This document shows positions 1-9,679 of a stretch of 26,417 nt of DNA, piece after piece (the stretch's first letter is position 1; every line of letters begins with the position of its first letter). The notes under the pieces are model-generated. The model searched no databases, was not told the DNA's origin, and worked only from the letters and a program-made list of their open reading frames with translations. The stretch spans positions 581,286 through 607,702 of the forward strand of contig BFEA01000107.1 of assembly GCA_003427395.1 (NCBI GenBank), read 5' to 3'. Source of the DNA: Chara braunii (lineage: Eukaryota; Streptophyta; Charophyceae; Charales; Characeae). The translations under genes and the position numbers were made by a program.

Positions 1-1211
1 GGAGCCGGGGTCGGGGGTGCCCACCCCCGCACCCCCGCCGGGGCCCCGGGGCTGGGGCTCGACAACACTGGCCATAAGTTTGAGGGTTGCAACAGAAAAA
101 CACTCAAGTAGCGGTGGTAGACCCGCGATACTTAGAGCAGCAAGAAAAAAACTCAAGTAGCAGGTAGGTCGGTACCACTCACACAGTGGTAGAAGTGTTG
201 TGACGAACCGATTTCTGTTCCACGCCATTTTCTGCGCGATGATAAGAGGGGTCTTTTGCATCGGGGAAAGTTGGGCCAATTACGGGAGGCAGGATTGACA
301 GGTAAATTGCATCGGTGTCCTCGCTTTTTTTTTTTTTTTTTTCGCGCCGCCTCTTCCTCTTTGGTGATGATGGGCCAGCGCTGGGAAAATCCCGCGCCGA
401 CGATTAAGTGACCATGCCTCAGCGAGCGCGAAGAATAACGGTTGCCATAGCTTCTTTCTTGTTCTGTTGGGGGCGCAGGGAATTTTGGCGCGATTTGCGC
501 GCGGGAATTTTCGTTTTTGAAATTTCAACTGATGTCGAGCCCCACTGACTCTCGTAATTATTTCTCTCTCATAATTTCCTTTTTGCAAGTAGACCCTAGG
601 TTAGGAATTTAGCCCCACTCTTAATTTTTTCTGCGCAGCGCTTCTTGCTTACACACGCTGCGCCTTGTTAGGATCTAAGTTCTGATTTCCATCTGCGCCC
701 TGCGTCTAACTGTATTTTTTGGCGGGCGCAATTGTAATTGTACGCGTTCTTCTTGCTTTCGTCTTCTTCCCGCCTCTCCTTCTTGTTGTTGTGTTCTGAA
801 CAGCCGACGCGCTGCATGCTCAGATCGATGCGTGGAGAGTGGCTACGTCCCCCACGCCGCGGCCTGGTCATGCAGCACGCAGGCACTTCCTTCCCTTCTT
901 CCCCTTCTCAGTTCATGCAATCTCGCACTCTTTGCACATACATGCATGTTATAAATTCCGCAAGCGCGATTAGATGGCTCTCTTAAAAGTTTGGAGGATC
1001 AAGGTTAGCGCGATCAGTGAGGGTCGACTAATGAGTGAGTAAGAGGTGAGTTGAGGTGGAAGTTGGGCGACCCGACGAGCTGGTGCCAAGTGCGAGGGGT
1101 TGACGTGTAGGCCACGGCGGACTGTGGCGCACGGGCGAACCTGATGGGCGCATACAGACTAAGCGGGGTGACAACTTCGTTGGTGGGTGCGAGACGACGG
1201 ACTGTCCGCAT

Positions 1212-1213
<2 letters not shown>
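1..1213. other. unassigned sequence, no gene recognised
   Basis: The first ~60 bases are a G/C-rich stretch made of runs of G and C. A direct repeat of the form ACTCAAGTAGC occurs near 104 and 152. A T-tract lies at 325-342. The short open frames on both strands are low-complexity or unlike any family I know, and none has a recognisable domain. I see no RNA gene. Confidence 0.5.

Positions 1214-1273
<60 letters not shown>
1214..1273. repeat. (GA)n microsatellite
   Basis: About 60 bp of uninterrupted GA dinucleotides. Open frames running through it translate only to Leu-Ser or Arg-Glu repeats and are artefacts of the microsatellite. Confidence 0.97.
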
Positions 1274-1277
<4 letters not shown>

Positions 1278-1707
1278 AAGCAGGTGGGTGTGGGATTGCA
1301 ATCTTCTTTGTCTTTTCTAAGTCCTTGTGTATCGAATTTTGACTTGTTTTGCATTTTGACATTTCTTTCGGCTTTGTGTGACGTGTTCTCCCTCTTTCAC
1401 TTTTTGGCATTTGCTTGATGAGATGGTTCTGATGATCTTGTAATGACTGGGATAACTGATGTCTTGCATGTAACTATGGGTCATCCCGCACTCACAACGC
1501 CAGTCTATTCTCACCTAGATGGATGGTAGGAGAAAGGAGTTTGATGTTGTTGTGGTGCTTCGATGTATGCCTGGAGGGTGATGAGATATCCCCCGGATGA
1601 CCACATAACCACTGTCTGCTCGAACCAATTTGTATGAAGGATTGTTGCATGAGCCTTCTCCTACATCGATGATTGCCTATTGGATCGATCCGCAACGAAC
1701 CGACCCC

Positions 1708-1760
1708 GCGAGTCCTCGTGTAAGTGCGATCTGACGAACACGACTTACACGAGTACCCGC
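1708..1760. repeat. inverted repeat (hairpin)
   Basis: The left arm GCGAGTCCTCGTGTAAGT (1708-1725) and right arm ACTTACACGAGTACCCGC (1743-1760) pair at 16 of 18 positions around a 17-nt loop. A second hairpin with related arm sequence (core CACGTGTA) lies at about 1928-2000. The pair may be the remains of a larger foldback element. No coding function is evident. Confidence 0.6.
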
Positions 1761-1929
1761 GAGGCCGGCCCGCGCCCCGAACGGACTTGGCACGACAGAT
1801 CTTGACGTGAATACAGGTATCGCTGACTGTGTATGCTTGTGCGAGACCAAAACGAGATGAGATTGATGGCCTGAGGGAATGAGCTGCATGACTGAGTCGG
1901 CGCGCTGACGGGTCGCCCCTGGGTCGTTG

Positions 1930-2001
1930 GCGCCGCTGAGAATCTAATCCGCTGGCCTTTGCGCACGCACGTGTAAGATAGCGACCGTCTGCGGATGCGC
2001 C
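1930..2001. repeat. imperfect inverted repeat related to the 1708-1760 hairpin
   Basis: GCGCACGCACGTGTAAGA is followed about 25 nt later by TTCTACACGTGCGCCCGC, whose reverse complement is GCGGGCGCACGTGTAGAA. The arms resemble those of the upstream hairpin (GCGGGTACTCGTGTAAGT), which suggests one family or a duplicated foldback unit. Confidence 0.45.
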
Positions 2002-3620
2002 TTCTACACGTGCGCCCGCAAAAGCTAGCCACGATCCCGCCCCGTAGGAAGATGTGTATGCAGGAACTAGGTTGAACGAGATATGGTGATAGACTCTCTC
2101 TTCTGGATTACCGATCGAGAAAGCCTGAGGAACCCAAAATACCGAGCATATTGGGAAAGGGAACAGATCCGACGGCAACGAACCCAACAACAGCGCCACC
2201 TACGGAACCCGAGACATCTCGAGTACCCCTGCCGGACTGAAAACGAGAGACTATGCAGGGGCGATTTCCAGCTGGCAATCAACCGAGACTCGCGGATTCC
2301 CGACTATCCCGACAGTCGGAACCAGCAATACCTTCTAACCCCAGGCTTCGTTGCCATGACCACCAATTTCCCTTCGTACTATATCGTCCTCCCCTACCAT
2401 CAGCTACTCGTGGTCCCCTGGGATTTCATAGCCCGGTTCTGGCCCCGTCCACCGTGCTCAGAGTGTCGGCAGCCTGACGAGTGTCGGCCAGCGAGGGTCG
2501 CGCAACGAGCCTATCCCAGGGCTGAGCGACGAGAGTCCGACTCGCCCCCCTCAGACCCCGAGACGTGCGACGGCCGGCAGCAGTACGAGCACTCCCACAG
2601 CGACACCCGTAACACCCCACCCCGGCTCAGGCAGCACGGTCGGTCATCGCCTCAACTCTGAGCAGAAGACACTTGCACTCCTACCCCTGAAACTTGCCAC
2701 CGGAGATCTCAGTTCCGACCTGGGACTCCACCCCAAATTCCCAAAAATCCTTGGCACACCCCTTTTCGCACTTTCGGGCCCCCATCCCACTCCGAACAAG
2801 AAGTCGCACCGGGCGTGAGGTTGGGCGTCATAGTGTCGACTCCTGGAGGCCGAGCAGAAGAAGATAAAAAAGTTGGTATTTTTAGAGGCCTAGTAGCGGT
2901 AAGCTAGAGGTAGGCCAATACCAGTCCAAGTTGCCTGAGTCTAGGGCCTGTACGGACGATATAAGAGCCTGCAATGATTTTTCCCTCTGAAAGGGAGGAT
3001 GTATTGGTCACCGTCCAAGAGGCAAGCAGGCCGCTATATCTTATGGAGGAGCAAGTAGATCCTCCTTATTTGAGGTGTGCAAGGATTGCCGACATACTGC
3101 TTGAGCAGGCAGCCAGGACTCAGAGCACAGCTTGGAGGCAGGAGAGCAGTTGGGCGCTTAGTCTGGCTATGGCGAGCAGCCCAACCTGAGGAGGAGGAAG
3201 AAGGGGGCAAAGTAGGAGAGTGGGGAGGTACCTACCTGGCTATGGTGGGCACCATCTTCATCACCTTGATAGCCGCTGCATCTGGAAGGCCCCAGTTGTG
3301 GTAGTGCGAAGCTCGAGGCAGAAGCAGGCATAGCGGTCTGAAACGCAGCGACCATAGCTGCTTTGTGTTGTCCTTTGCACTACAGGGCAGGGCCTTTGGT
3401 AGTCCATCATAGCCTTGGCATGTAAGAGGAGGAAGAAGGGGGAAGCTATGGATATGGTGGACCTGTTGTTGTGCTGGTATTAAGAGGGAACTTCATATAT
3501 TGATTCTGGTTCATCCACTGATTGTTAGTATTATTATTTGGAAGGAGAATAAGATTGACGAAGATAAGGAGGAGGAGGAAACTGGAGAGAAGGGGGATTT
3601 GTCATTGGTCTTGCAGGTGT
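2002..3620. other. unassigned sequence, no gene recognised
   Basis: A 192-codon open frame lies on the + strand at 2083-2661, but its protein is rich in Arg, Pro and Glu with no motif I recognise. The same stretch is also open on the other strand at its 5' end. I do not call it a gene. From about 2820 to 3480 there are repeated phrases around CTATGG and GGAGGAGGAAGAAGGGGG, consistent with old repeat debris. Confidence 0.4.
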
Positions 3621-3623
3621 ACA

Positions 3624-3671
3624 TCTTCTTCTTCTTCTTTTTCTTCTTCTTCTTCTTCTTCTTCTTCTTTC
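3624..3671. repeat. (TTC)n microsatellite
   Basis: About 48 bp of TTC/CTT triplets with one interruption. It creates spurious Phe-, Ser- and Lys-rich open frames on both strands. Confidence 0.95.
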
Positions 3672-3681
3672 TCTCTTCTTC

Positions 3682-4640
3682 TTTGGTATCCATCTCTTTG
3701 CAAATGCTTTCATCTCTTTCGCAATTGGGTGGCATTATCTTTCCTTGTCAAGTTGCATTTCAGAAATGACCAGGATCGTAACGTTTTTATTTTTTCTTAT
3801 TTTTTTTTTGGTTTTTCCCAGTCGGGCATGTGGTCCCTGCCCACTCTGGTAACCTAGATGTCGAGGGGATTGAGCTAGTTTCCCTTGACAGTATATGGTA
3901 GCTCTGGGTGATGCCAGCAACGATGGGTTACAGTGGATTCCCCCCCGATTCCCCACTCCCTCTTCCATGGCATTAACTGTGGTCAGCTGCGCTACCTCGG
4001 TATTGATATTTGAAATCCCAAACTTCTTTAAATCACCAGTACTTCCTAAAGTCGTGCCCGTTAACAAACCACAATTTTAGGAAACATCCACTCCTCAAAT
4101 ACAATGGTGTTTTACACCAGGCAAATCTTGACTCTACCTCCTCGAACCATAACAATAGAGTGCTCTTATAAATTATGGCCTTGCTTTGGAATGTATGCAA
4201 TAACCTCATTTCGATTGGTTAATCTCACTCTAGCTATTTTGCGTAAAGCTGAGTGAGCCACTACAGGAGCGCCCAAATTTATCCGACTAGAAACGATTCT
4301 ACTCTAGTTTTTCCCGCGGCCGATAGTTGGGCCAACATGGCCAAGTACTGATTGTTTAAACATTCAATGGTCAAAGTTATTATTATTTTCAACTATCCCT
4401 TCTCATTGCAAGTATTATGATTTATGTTTATATTATTATTATGATTTAGTTCTTCCAACTTTGCAAATATTTAAGCTATTTAATGAAATTATCCCTCATT
4501 CAAGTACGATGGCACATCTGCACAGCTAGGACTTCAGGCTTCTTAGGCAGCCATCGAGATGAGAAGCCGGCAGGTTAGCCTCTCCTTCATGGTTGAACTG
4601 GACTAGGAAATCTTATATCACACATTCTTTTGGGTACACT
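3682..4640. other. unassigned sequence, no gene recognised
   Basis: A 110-codon open frame on the minus strand (3735-4067) and overlapping plus-strand frames show no recognisable domain. The sequence from about 4370 to 4500 is AT-rich. I see no RNA gene or terminal repeats here. Confidence 0.4.
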
Positions 4641-4783
4641 AGGAACTGCTTTGGGAATGCTGGACCCGGTTTCCCGCAGACATACGCCGCACGTATGAAG
4701 CCGGGTAATGCTCCTGGTACTGTCTTATGTTTTCTTTTGGGTAGACTGTGGGGACCACGGCCCGATATTGTTTTCAATTATAA

Positions 4784-4864
4784 GGGACGCCTGGCCCGCT
4801 TCCCAGCATGTGCTGCTCCCCACATATAGAATGGAGCCTCGTGTTCTGCAAAAAAAAAAAAAAA
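4784..4864 (+). mobile_element. short retroposon with LINE-type 3' tail and poly(A)
   Basis: Starts GGGACGCCTGGCCCG, continues through CCCAGCA and GCTCCCCAC to AATGGAGCC, and ends in 15 A residues (4850-4864). This is the same order of blocks as the 3' end of the LINE at 16739-16882, without the second hairpin. A related incomplete copy of the first hairpin (GGGAATGCTGGACCCGG) lies at 4653. It could be a 5'-truncated LINE or a SINE; the sequence does not separate these. Confidence 0.65.
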
Positions 4865-4865
4865 G

Positions 4866-6368
4866 GGACCCAAATACTGGCTCGTGCGTGAGTCTGGTGA
4901 CCACACCGTAACTTCCATCAGCCTTAACTTAACCCAAGGGCTATATGTACCCTTATCGAATGCAAAGATGAAACCCAACTGCAGCACCAGGAACACCCTA
5001 GCCCCATCAACCCCAGGGAAAATCATTGGATGAGAAATTGGGACCCCATTCCCGGACCCAGAGCAAGGACACAACTCAACTCCATTCAGCCTCATGTCAA
5101 CCCCAGGGGCCTGTTCCCATTAGCAAAGAGGATTAGATTTACTTCCTGAATCTGGACGTGTGCATGGAGAAATGCAGACAATGTGATCGGTCATCTCCGT
5201 GCAAAACACATCCAGATACAGGATGCAAAATTGGGCCAAAGCAGCAGGGCAATATGCATACCTTAGTTCCAATACAAATCAAGCATGGCGTCCAAAATTT
5301 TCAAAGGAAAATTAGAAACAAGCCAAGCAGCACCATGTAGTTCACTTTTCAAACCCCATAAAAGGGGGAAGTAAGTTCCAATACCTTCGTCCCTCGAACA
5401 AAATGCACGTGCGTTATTTACGAATAGAACACAGGGTCTGCATTGTAACACAACGCAAGTGCATTATACTACGGATGTAGGGTATCAACTTCCGAAAGCC
5501 GCCCNCCCCCCCCCCCCCCCCTCAAGAAAAACAAGGTGTATGTCTTGAACGTGTACCTCCGGTCTTCCTTGAAAACCTTAGGCACACACACAGGTCTTCC
5601 CACAAGACCTTAGCCACATACAAACACCCGTGGAAGAGAACATACGTGCCCAAGTACCCCAGGCGGGGAGTCCTGGGAATCACCGGGGAAAGTTAAATTT
5701 CACATACGTGCGTTCTGTTCGGGGGAAGATTGTAGCGGGTAGCTGTACACACTTCCCATCCCCATATGAGGTAGCAGTTATCCCTCTCAACAGGAAGAGA
5801 ACACACTGCCCATACCCACCCGAACACCATGAAAGCGGGAGTTATTCCTCGTCAAATTAGACTGCGGGCCCAAGTACCCCAGGCGGGGAGTCCTGGGAAT
5901 TACACTTCGACGCTTCAAAAATTGACCGGGCTCAGCAGTGGCGAGAACTGCGAGCTCTGACCGGTGAAAATTCATAACACACAGAATCTGCAGTGGTGCA
6001 ACTTCTAAGATATAAAGGGTATCCCTTAGTGGCTATGATTATGAAAAGGGTGGCAGTTATGGGATCCGAACAAGAGTGAGCGCCAGTGTGGGGTCAAGTT
6101 TCGGTTTCAGTTATACCTGTGGGTTTCTCTGCTCTTGGACCGTTCAGTACGAGGGCAGCCGAAATGAAAAGACACCAGAATGAGAGCTCGCTGAATGAAA
6201 TGAATGAACGAACTGTGCACCTCTCTGCTTTTTTTTTTGTTTTTGTTTTTGTTCTGAAAAATCTGGAGAAATGCGGAATGGAGTCTGTCTACCTCGTCTA
6301 GCGGATCTGGTGAGCAAGGACAAGAACAGCGGCACAAACCCTTGCGCGATCCCTCCTTGATATTCCAA

Positions 6369-6370
<2 letters not shown>
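4866..6370. other. unassigned sequence with 33-bp direct repeat and C-tract
   Basis: A C-tract with one ambiguous base lies at 5502-5521. A 33-bp phrase beginning GCCCAAGTACCCCAGGCGGG occurs at about 5647 and again at about 5869 in the same orientation; it contains the palindromic part CCCCAGG..CCTGGG. No gene or RNA was recognised. The open frames are short and lack motifs. Confidence 0.45.
5647..5901. repeat. 33-bp direct repeats about 222 bp apart
   Basis: The phrase from GCCCAAGTACC to GTCCTGGGAAT is identical at both positions. The intervening ~190 bp shows no coding features. The pair could be the ends of a small element or two members of a dispersed repeat; with two copies the nature cannot be decided. 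Confidence 0.6.
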
Positions 6371-6438
<68 letters not shown>

Positions 6439-6439
6439 N

Positions 6440-6507
<68 letters not shown>

Positions 6508-6540
6508 GGCGGAATGGAGTCTGTCTACCTCGTCTAGCGA
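6270..6540. repeat. 33-bp direct repeat flanking a (CT)n tract
   Basis: GCGGAATGGAGTCTGTCTAC and the following CTCGTCTAGCG occur at about 6273-6303 and again at about 6508-6538. The copies bracket a ~134-bp (CT)n tract (6372-6505) that has an ambiguous base at 6439. This may be a real duplication or an assembly join across the microsatellite. Confidence 0.7.
6372..6505. repeat. (CT)n microsatellite
   Basis: Long perfect CT repeat with a single N at 6439. The true length is doubtful because the N sits where two read clusters may have been joined. Confidence 0.96.
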
Positions 6541-6771
6541 AGTCTCTCTCTAGAGGAGTGTCTTTCTCTCGTCAGACACTCGCAAAGCAATCCAGTGAGA
6601 GAACTCTGGTGCTACCGTGCTGGAGATTCGTCTCTGCTACCATGTTCCACGATCATCTCGTCGGCCGGTGAGCGTGTCCCCAGTTCCCCAGCCACTGTCC
6701 CATGAACCACTTACATCCGCGGAGGTGCCTTGGCCCTACCGCACGGGAACCGCCCCACAAGAATTGTCGCA

Positions 6772-6880
6772 CCCAATCACTGCACCACTCTCCAAATTTG
6801 CAACACGAGACTAAAATTCACTAAATACATTTCCATCTCTTTTGTCTTTTCTGCATGTGGAGAGTACTGCAGCGAGGCCC
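6772..6880. mobile_element. inverted-repeat element, family M1, diverged copy
   Basis: The right end reads GCATGTGGAGAGTACTGCAGC then GAGGCCC, matching the right end of the better copies at 7122-7243 and 8284-8395. The left end (CACTGCACCACTCTCC) is recognisable but mutated. The internal phrase around AACACGAGACTAAAATTC also aligns with the other copies. No target duplication can be read because the left boundary is eroded. Confidence 0.65.
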
Positions 6881-7082
6881 CCAGTCACAGCGGAGTTTAT
6901 AAGGCGCCGCCAAGCTGATTTGCACGGATGTGGTTCAGGAGGCAGAACATGCCTGCAGGGCTCTGACCGTTTTTATGATGTCCAAATTTCACAGCCCCGA
7001 TATTTTATTCCACGTATTTAGTGCCTCTCAACGTCACACTGGCTAGGAAACCGAACCCATTCGCTGGCAGTGGGCGCTGGCA

Positions 7083-7098
7083 GTGGGACTTGGCCCCG
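7083..7098. repeat. relic right end of inverted-repeat family M2
   Basis: AGTGGGACTTGGCCCC matches the right terminus of the complete M2 element at 18588-18689. The rest of the element is not clearly recognisable upstream. Confidence 0.5.
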
Positions 7099-7121
7099 GA
7101 GCGAAGGAAAGCAGAGACCAA

Positions 7122-7243
7122 GGGCCTCGCTGCACTACTCTCGAAATGTGCAAAACGAGAGTGAATCTTCCGCTAGAATATGGAAAGATACACCGCCATG
7201 AGTTTCGTCTGTTGTGCATGTCGAGAGTAGTGCAGCGAGGCCC
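7122..7243. mobile_element. inverted-repeat (MITE-like) element, family M1
   Basis: A 122-bp element beginning GGGCCTCGCTGCACTACTCT and ending in the reverse complement of that sequence, with terminal inverted repeats of about 21 bp. It is flanked by CAA on both sides (7119-7121 and 7244-7246), a 3-bp target duplication. It has no coding capacity, so it would depend on a transposase encoded elsewhere. 3-bp duplications are known for CACTA and PIF/Harbinger transposons. The terminus starts GGGCC as in many PIF/Harbinger MITEs, but the targets (CAA, ATT, GTT) are not their usual TWA, so I leave the superfamily open. Confidence 0.85.
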
Positions 7244-7522
7244 CAACCCTCTTTCTAATAGGAGTAATTGAAAAAAAAAAAAAACAAGCAAAAACGAAAA
7301 AAAACAGTGACCAACGGGCCAGCTCTGAACTGCTGAAAGACAGACTCAGGTTCTAATCCAGATGCCCTAAAATGTAGAGAATAAAATCATTCTGAATTGC
7401 CTGGGTTAGGTCAGTTATATCTCTCTTTTCTTTTTTTTTCACCTGTCAAATCTGGAAAAGAAAAAGAAAGCAGACCTACCTCGATGTACTTACTACTCGC
7501 CACGTACACAGAATGTATTGTT

Positions 7523-7706
7523 GGGCCTCGCTGCACTACTCTCCATGCACCTAAAAACAAAAAAAAAGAGTGTAATGTGTATGCTTGGGCCTCGCTGCAC
7601 TGCTGTCCACATGCACAAAAGACGAGCGATGCCGATGTATCATTCCACAATGTAGAGCTGGATTCAGTCTCATCTTGCACATTTCGAGAGGAGTGCAGTG
7701 AGGCCC
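7523..7706. mobile_element. family M1 element with duplicated left end
   Basis: It begins GGGCCTCGCTGCACTACTCT at 7523 and ends GAGTGCAGTGAGGCCC at 7706, with GTT on both sides (7520-7522 and 7707-7709). A second left terminus starts inside at 7587 (GGGCCTCGCTGCACTGCTGT) and is followed by normal M1 body. The shared GTT flanks indicate the whole 184-bp unit inserted as one piece, so the extra left end was part of the element when it moved. Confidence 0.8.
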
Positions 7707-7756
7707 GTTGCTCGGCATTGGCTGTACGTTCTGGCGGTGTGAACGATGTGGCGGCA

Positions 7757-7812
7757 AGACCCACTTGCCTACGCTCTTGATTTCTTGCCGTGGATCGTCG
7801 TAATCAATGGTC
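7757..7812. repeat. relic of inverted-repeat family M2
   Basis: CCCACTTGCC, then CTTGATTTCTTGCCG, then ATCGTCGTAATC and ATGGTCA match in order the left half of the M2 element at 18588-18689. The termini are not preserved. Confidence 0.5.
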
Positions 7813-8211
7813 ACGAAAGAGAACAAATAATCTGCTAGAGTGGAAAAACTGAGACCACATTAAGATCTCACCTGTCCTCCCATAACCAATAGCTGCTTCA
7901 TATGCCAACGAGAACTGCGCCGTTGGTATAAATTCGTAGCCACGAGTTCGTGACGTCATATATACAAGGTCAGAGCTCGCGGCTTGGCCCCGTTGAGCCT
8001 GGCCAATTTTTGTAGGGGCCCAGTGGTAATCCGCGGCCTAGAGGCTCGCGGTATCTGGGTCTCCACCATGAACTAAAGAGGGAGCATTTTTGGGAGAAGA
8101 ATAGCAAGGGTAGGTGTAGATTCGGGAAAGTGCTTGCAGGCCCTCTTGCAAATTTAACCATCCCTGATAAGCCCTTGCACAGGGAGCGAGAGGATGGAGG
8201 TACTGACGACG

Positions 8212-8470
8212 CGACTGCGACGAGTGGGTACCCCAGCCATCATCGACTGAGGCGTGCGGTTGGGTGATAGCTCGTCAGGTATTGGGTCTCGCTGCACTAC
8301 TGTGTAAAATGAGCATGAATCATCCGCTAGAACATGGAAAGATGCACCACCGTATTTTTTCTGTTGTGCATGTGGAGAGTAGTGCAGCGAAGCCCATTGT
8401 CTGGGAAGGCATGGGATATTTTACCCGGCGCATGGGTTGGGTCCCATGAGGGGTAGGTAGGACACCACCC
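8212..8470 (+). repeat. family B repeat, copy 1, interrupted by an M1 element
   Basis: The left part (GCGACGAGTGGGTACCCC to GCTCGTCAGGTATT) and right part (ATTGTCTGG to CATGAGGGGTAGG) align with the uninterrupted copies at 8811, 8991, 9225 and 9440. The M1 element at 8284-8395 splits it at a site reading GTATTGTCTGG in the other copies. Confidence 0.8.
8284..8395. mobile_element. family M1 element nested in family B repeat
   Basis: A 112-bp element, GGGTCTCGCTGCACTAC to GTAGTGCAGCGAAGCCC, flanked by ATT on each side (8281-8283 and 8396-8398). The uninterrupted family B copies have a single ATT at this point (for example near 9063-9065), so both the boundaries and the 3-bp duplication are established by comparison within the window. 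Confidence 0.9.
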
Positions 8471-8593
8471 GAAAAAAAGAGATGGAAGGACCAACTGTTA
8501 ACTAAAGAGGGAGCAGATGAGAGAGGCCAATTGTACGGTAGCAGGAGATCAGATGATGGTGTAGGCGTAGGCAGACAGTTAATCCCTTCCGAA

Positions 8594-8809
8594 GAGGGCA
8601 ATCAATGCTGTTCCGCATGACATGACTGTTTGACATGACCTTCTGCAGTCTTGGTAATTGGGACGCTGGACCCGGTCTCCAGCAGGTGCCGCTCCCCACC
8701 AATAGATCGGAGCCATCTATCACTGGGGGCCTACTATTGGGGGATGCTCGTATTACTTCCAATAGTAGGCTGCCGCATATGTTTTTTCAAAAACAAAGAA
8801 AAAAGAAAC
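8594..8809 (+). mobile_element. retroposon with LINE-type double-hairpin 3' tail
   Basis: From GGCAATCAATGCTG onward it aligns with the 3' UTR of the LINE (GGTAATCAATGCTG at 16679). The first hairpin, GCTGGA (8665-8670) with TCCAGC (8678-8683), is shared. The second hairpin is a perfect 12-bp stem, GCCTACTATTGG (8729-8740) with CCAATAGTAGGC (8759-8770). An A-rich tail follows (8788-8809). It is either a severely 5'-truncated LINE or a SINE using the LINE tail. Confidence 0.8.
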
Positions 8810-8810
8810 T

Positions 8811-9600
8811 AAGCGACCGCAACAAATGGGTACCCCGAGGCTTCATCGAGTGAGGCGCGGGGACGGGTGATGGCTTGTCATGTATTGTCTGGTACCGCAT
8901 GACATATTTTGCCCGACGCATGGGTGGGGTCTCATGAGCGGTAGGAGTCCGTAGGACACCCTCTCAAAAAGAGAAACGGAGGGAGCGACTGAGCGACCGC
9001 AACGAATGGGTACCCTGAGCCTTCATTGAGTGAGGCGCGGCAATGGGTGACGGTGCGTCATGTATTGTCTGGTACCGCATGGCATATCTTACCCGACGCA
9101 TGGGTGGGGTCTCATGAGGGGTAGGACAGCCCCCCCTAAAAACTTGAAAAGAAACATCACCAATGCTCTCTGGTTTTGGATCTGCGCGCCAAAGAAAAAC
9201 GAACAGGCTCGGGCCTCCTCTTGGCTGGTACCTCGAGCCTTCAACGAGTGAGGCCTGACGACGGAGGACGGCTCGTCATGTATTGTCTGATACCGCATGC
9301 CAAATTTCACCCGATGCATGGGTGGGGTGACTGGGGTCTCATGAGGGGTAGGACACCCCCCTTAAAAAGAAACATCACCAATATCGCCAATGCATTTTTC
9401 TCTGGTTTTGGAGCTGTGCGCCAAAGAAAAACGAACAGGTGCGGGTCTCCTTGCTGGTACCCCGAGTCTTCAACACGTGAGTTGCGGCGACGAGGGATGG
9501 CTCATCATATATTGTCTGATACTGCATGACATATTTTACTCGACGCATGGGTGGGGTCTCATGAGGGGTAGGACCCCACCCCCAAAGAAAGAAACATCAC
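8811..9600 (+). repeat. family B head-to-tail array, copies 2-5
   Basis: Units share the phrases GGGTACCC..GAGCCTTCA, GAGTGAGG, GTCATGTATTGTCTG, CCGACGCATGGGTGGGGTC and CATGAGGGGTAGGAC, followed by an A-rich segment. The TATTGTCTG anchor occurs near 8882, 9062, 9280 and 9510, giving spacings of about 180, 218 and 230 bp. Copies 4 and 5 carry an extra segment (CTGGTTTTGGA..GCCAAAGAAAAACGA). There is no coding capacity. The A-rich end of each unit could mean a retroposed origin, but I could not find convincing pol III box A/box B motifs. Confidence 0.8.
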
Positions 9601-9679
9601 CACTGCTCCAGTGCATTTATCTCTGGCTTCAGAACTGTGAGCCAAAGAAAAACGACCTGCCCTCCTTTTGGGTGGTGCC

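Noticed and set aside
1492-2199. 235-codon minus-strand open frame as a gene
   Set aside because: It runs through the hairpins at 1708-2001 and has no known motif; it is likely open by chance.
2083-2661. 192-codon + strand open frame as a host gene
   Set aside because: No recognisable domain, Arg/Pro-rich composition typical of GC-rich noncoding DNA, and a long frame is also open on the opposite strand over part of it.
6130-6160. Fragment of large-subunit rRNA (TTCAGTACGAG)
   Set aside because: Only about 10 bases match a familiar rRNA phrase and the flanks do not fit.
7202-7209. Minus-strand GACGAAAC as a hammerhead 3' core
   Set aside because: No CTGATGA upstream of it on that strand; it is part of the M1 element.
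8811-9140. Family B repeat as a tRNA-derived SINE
   Set aside because: Phrases such as TGGTACCGCATGG resemble a box A only loosely, and no GGTTCGANNCC box B is present.
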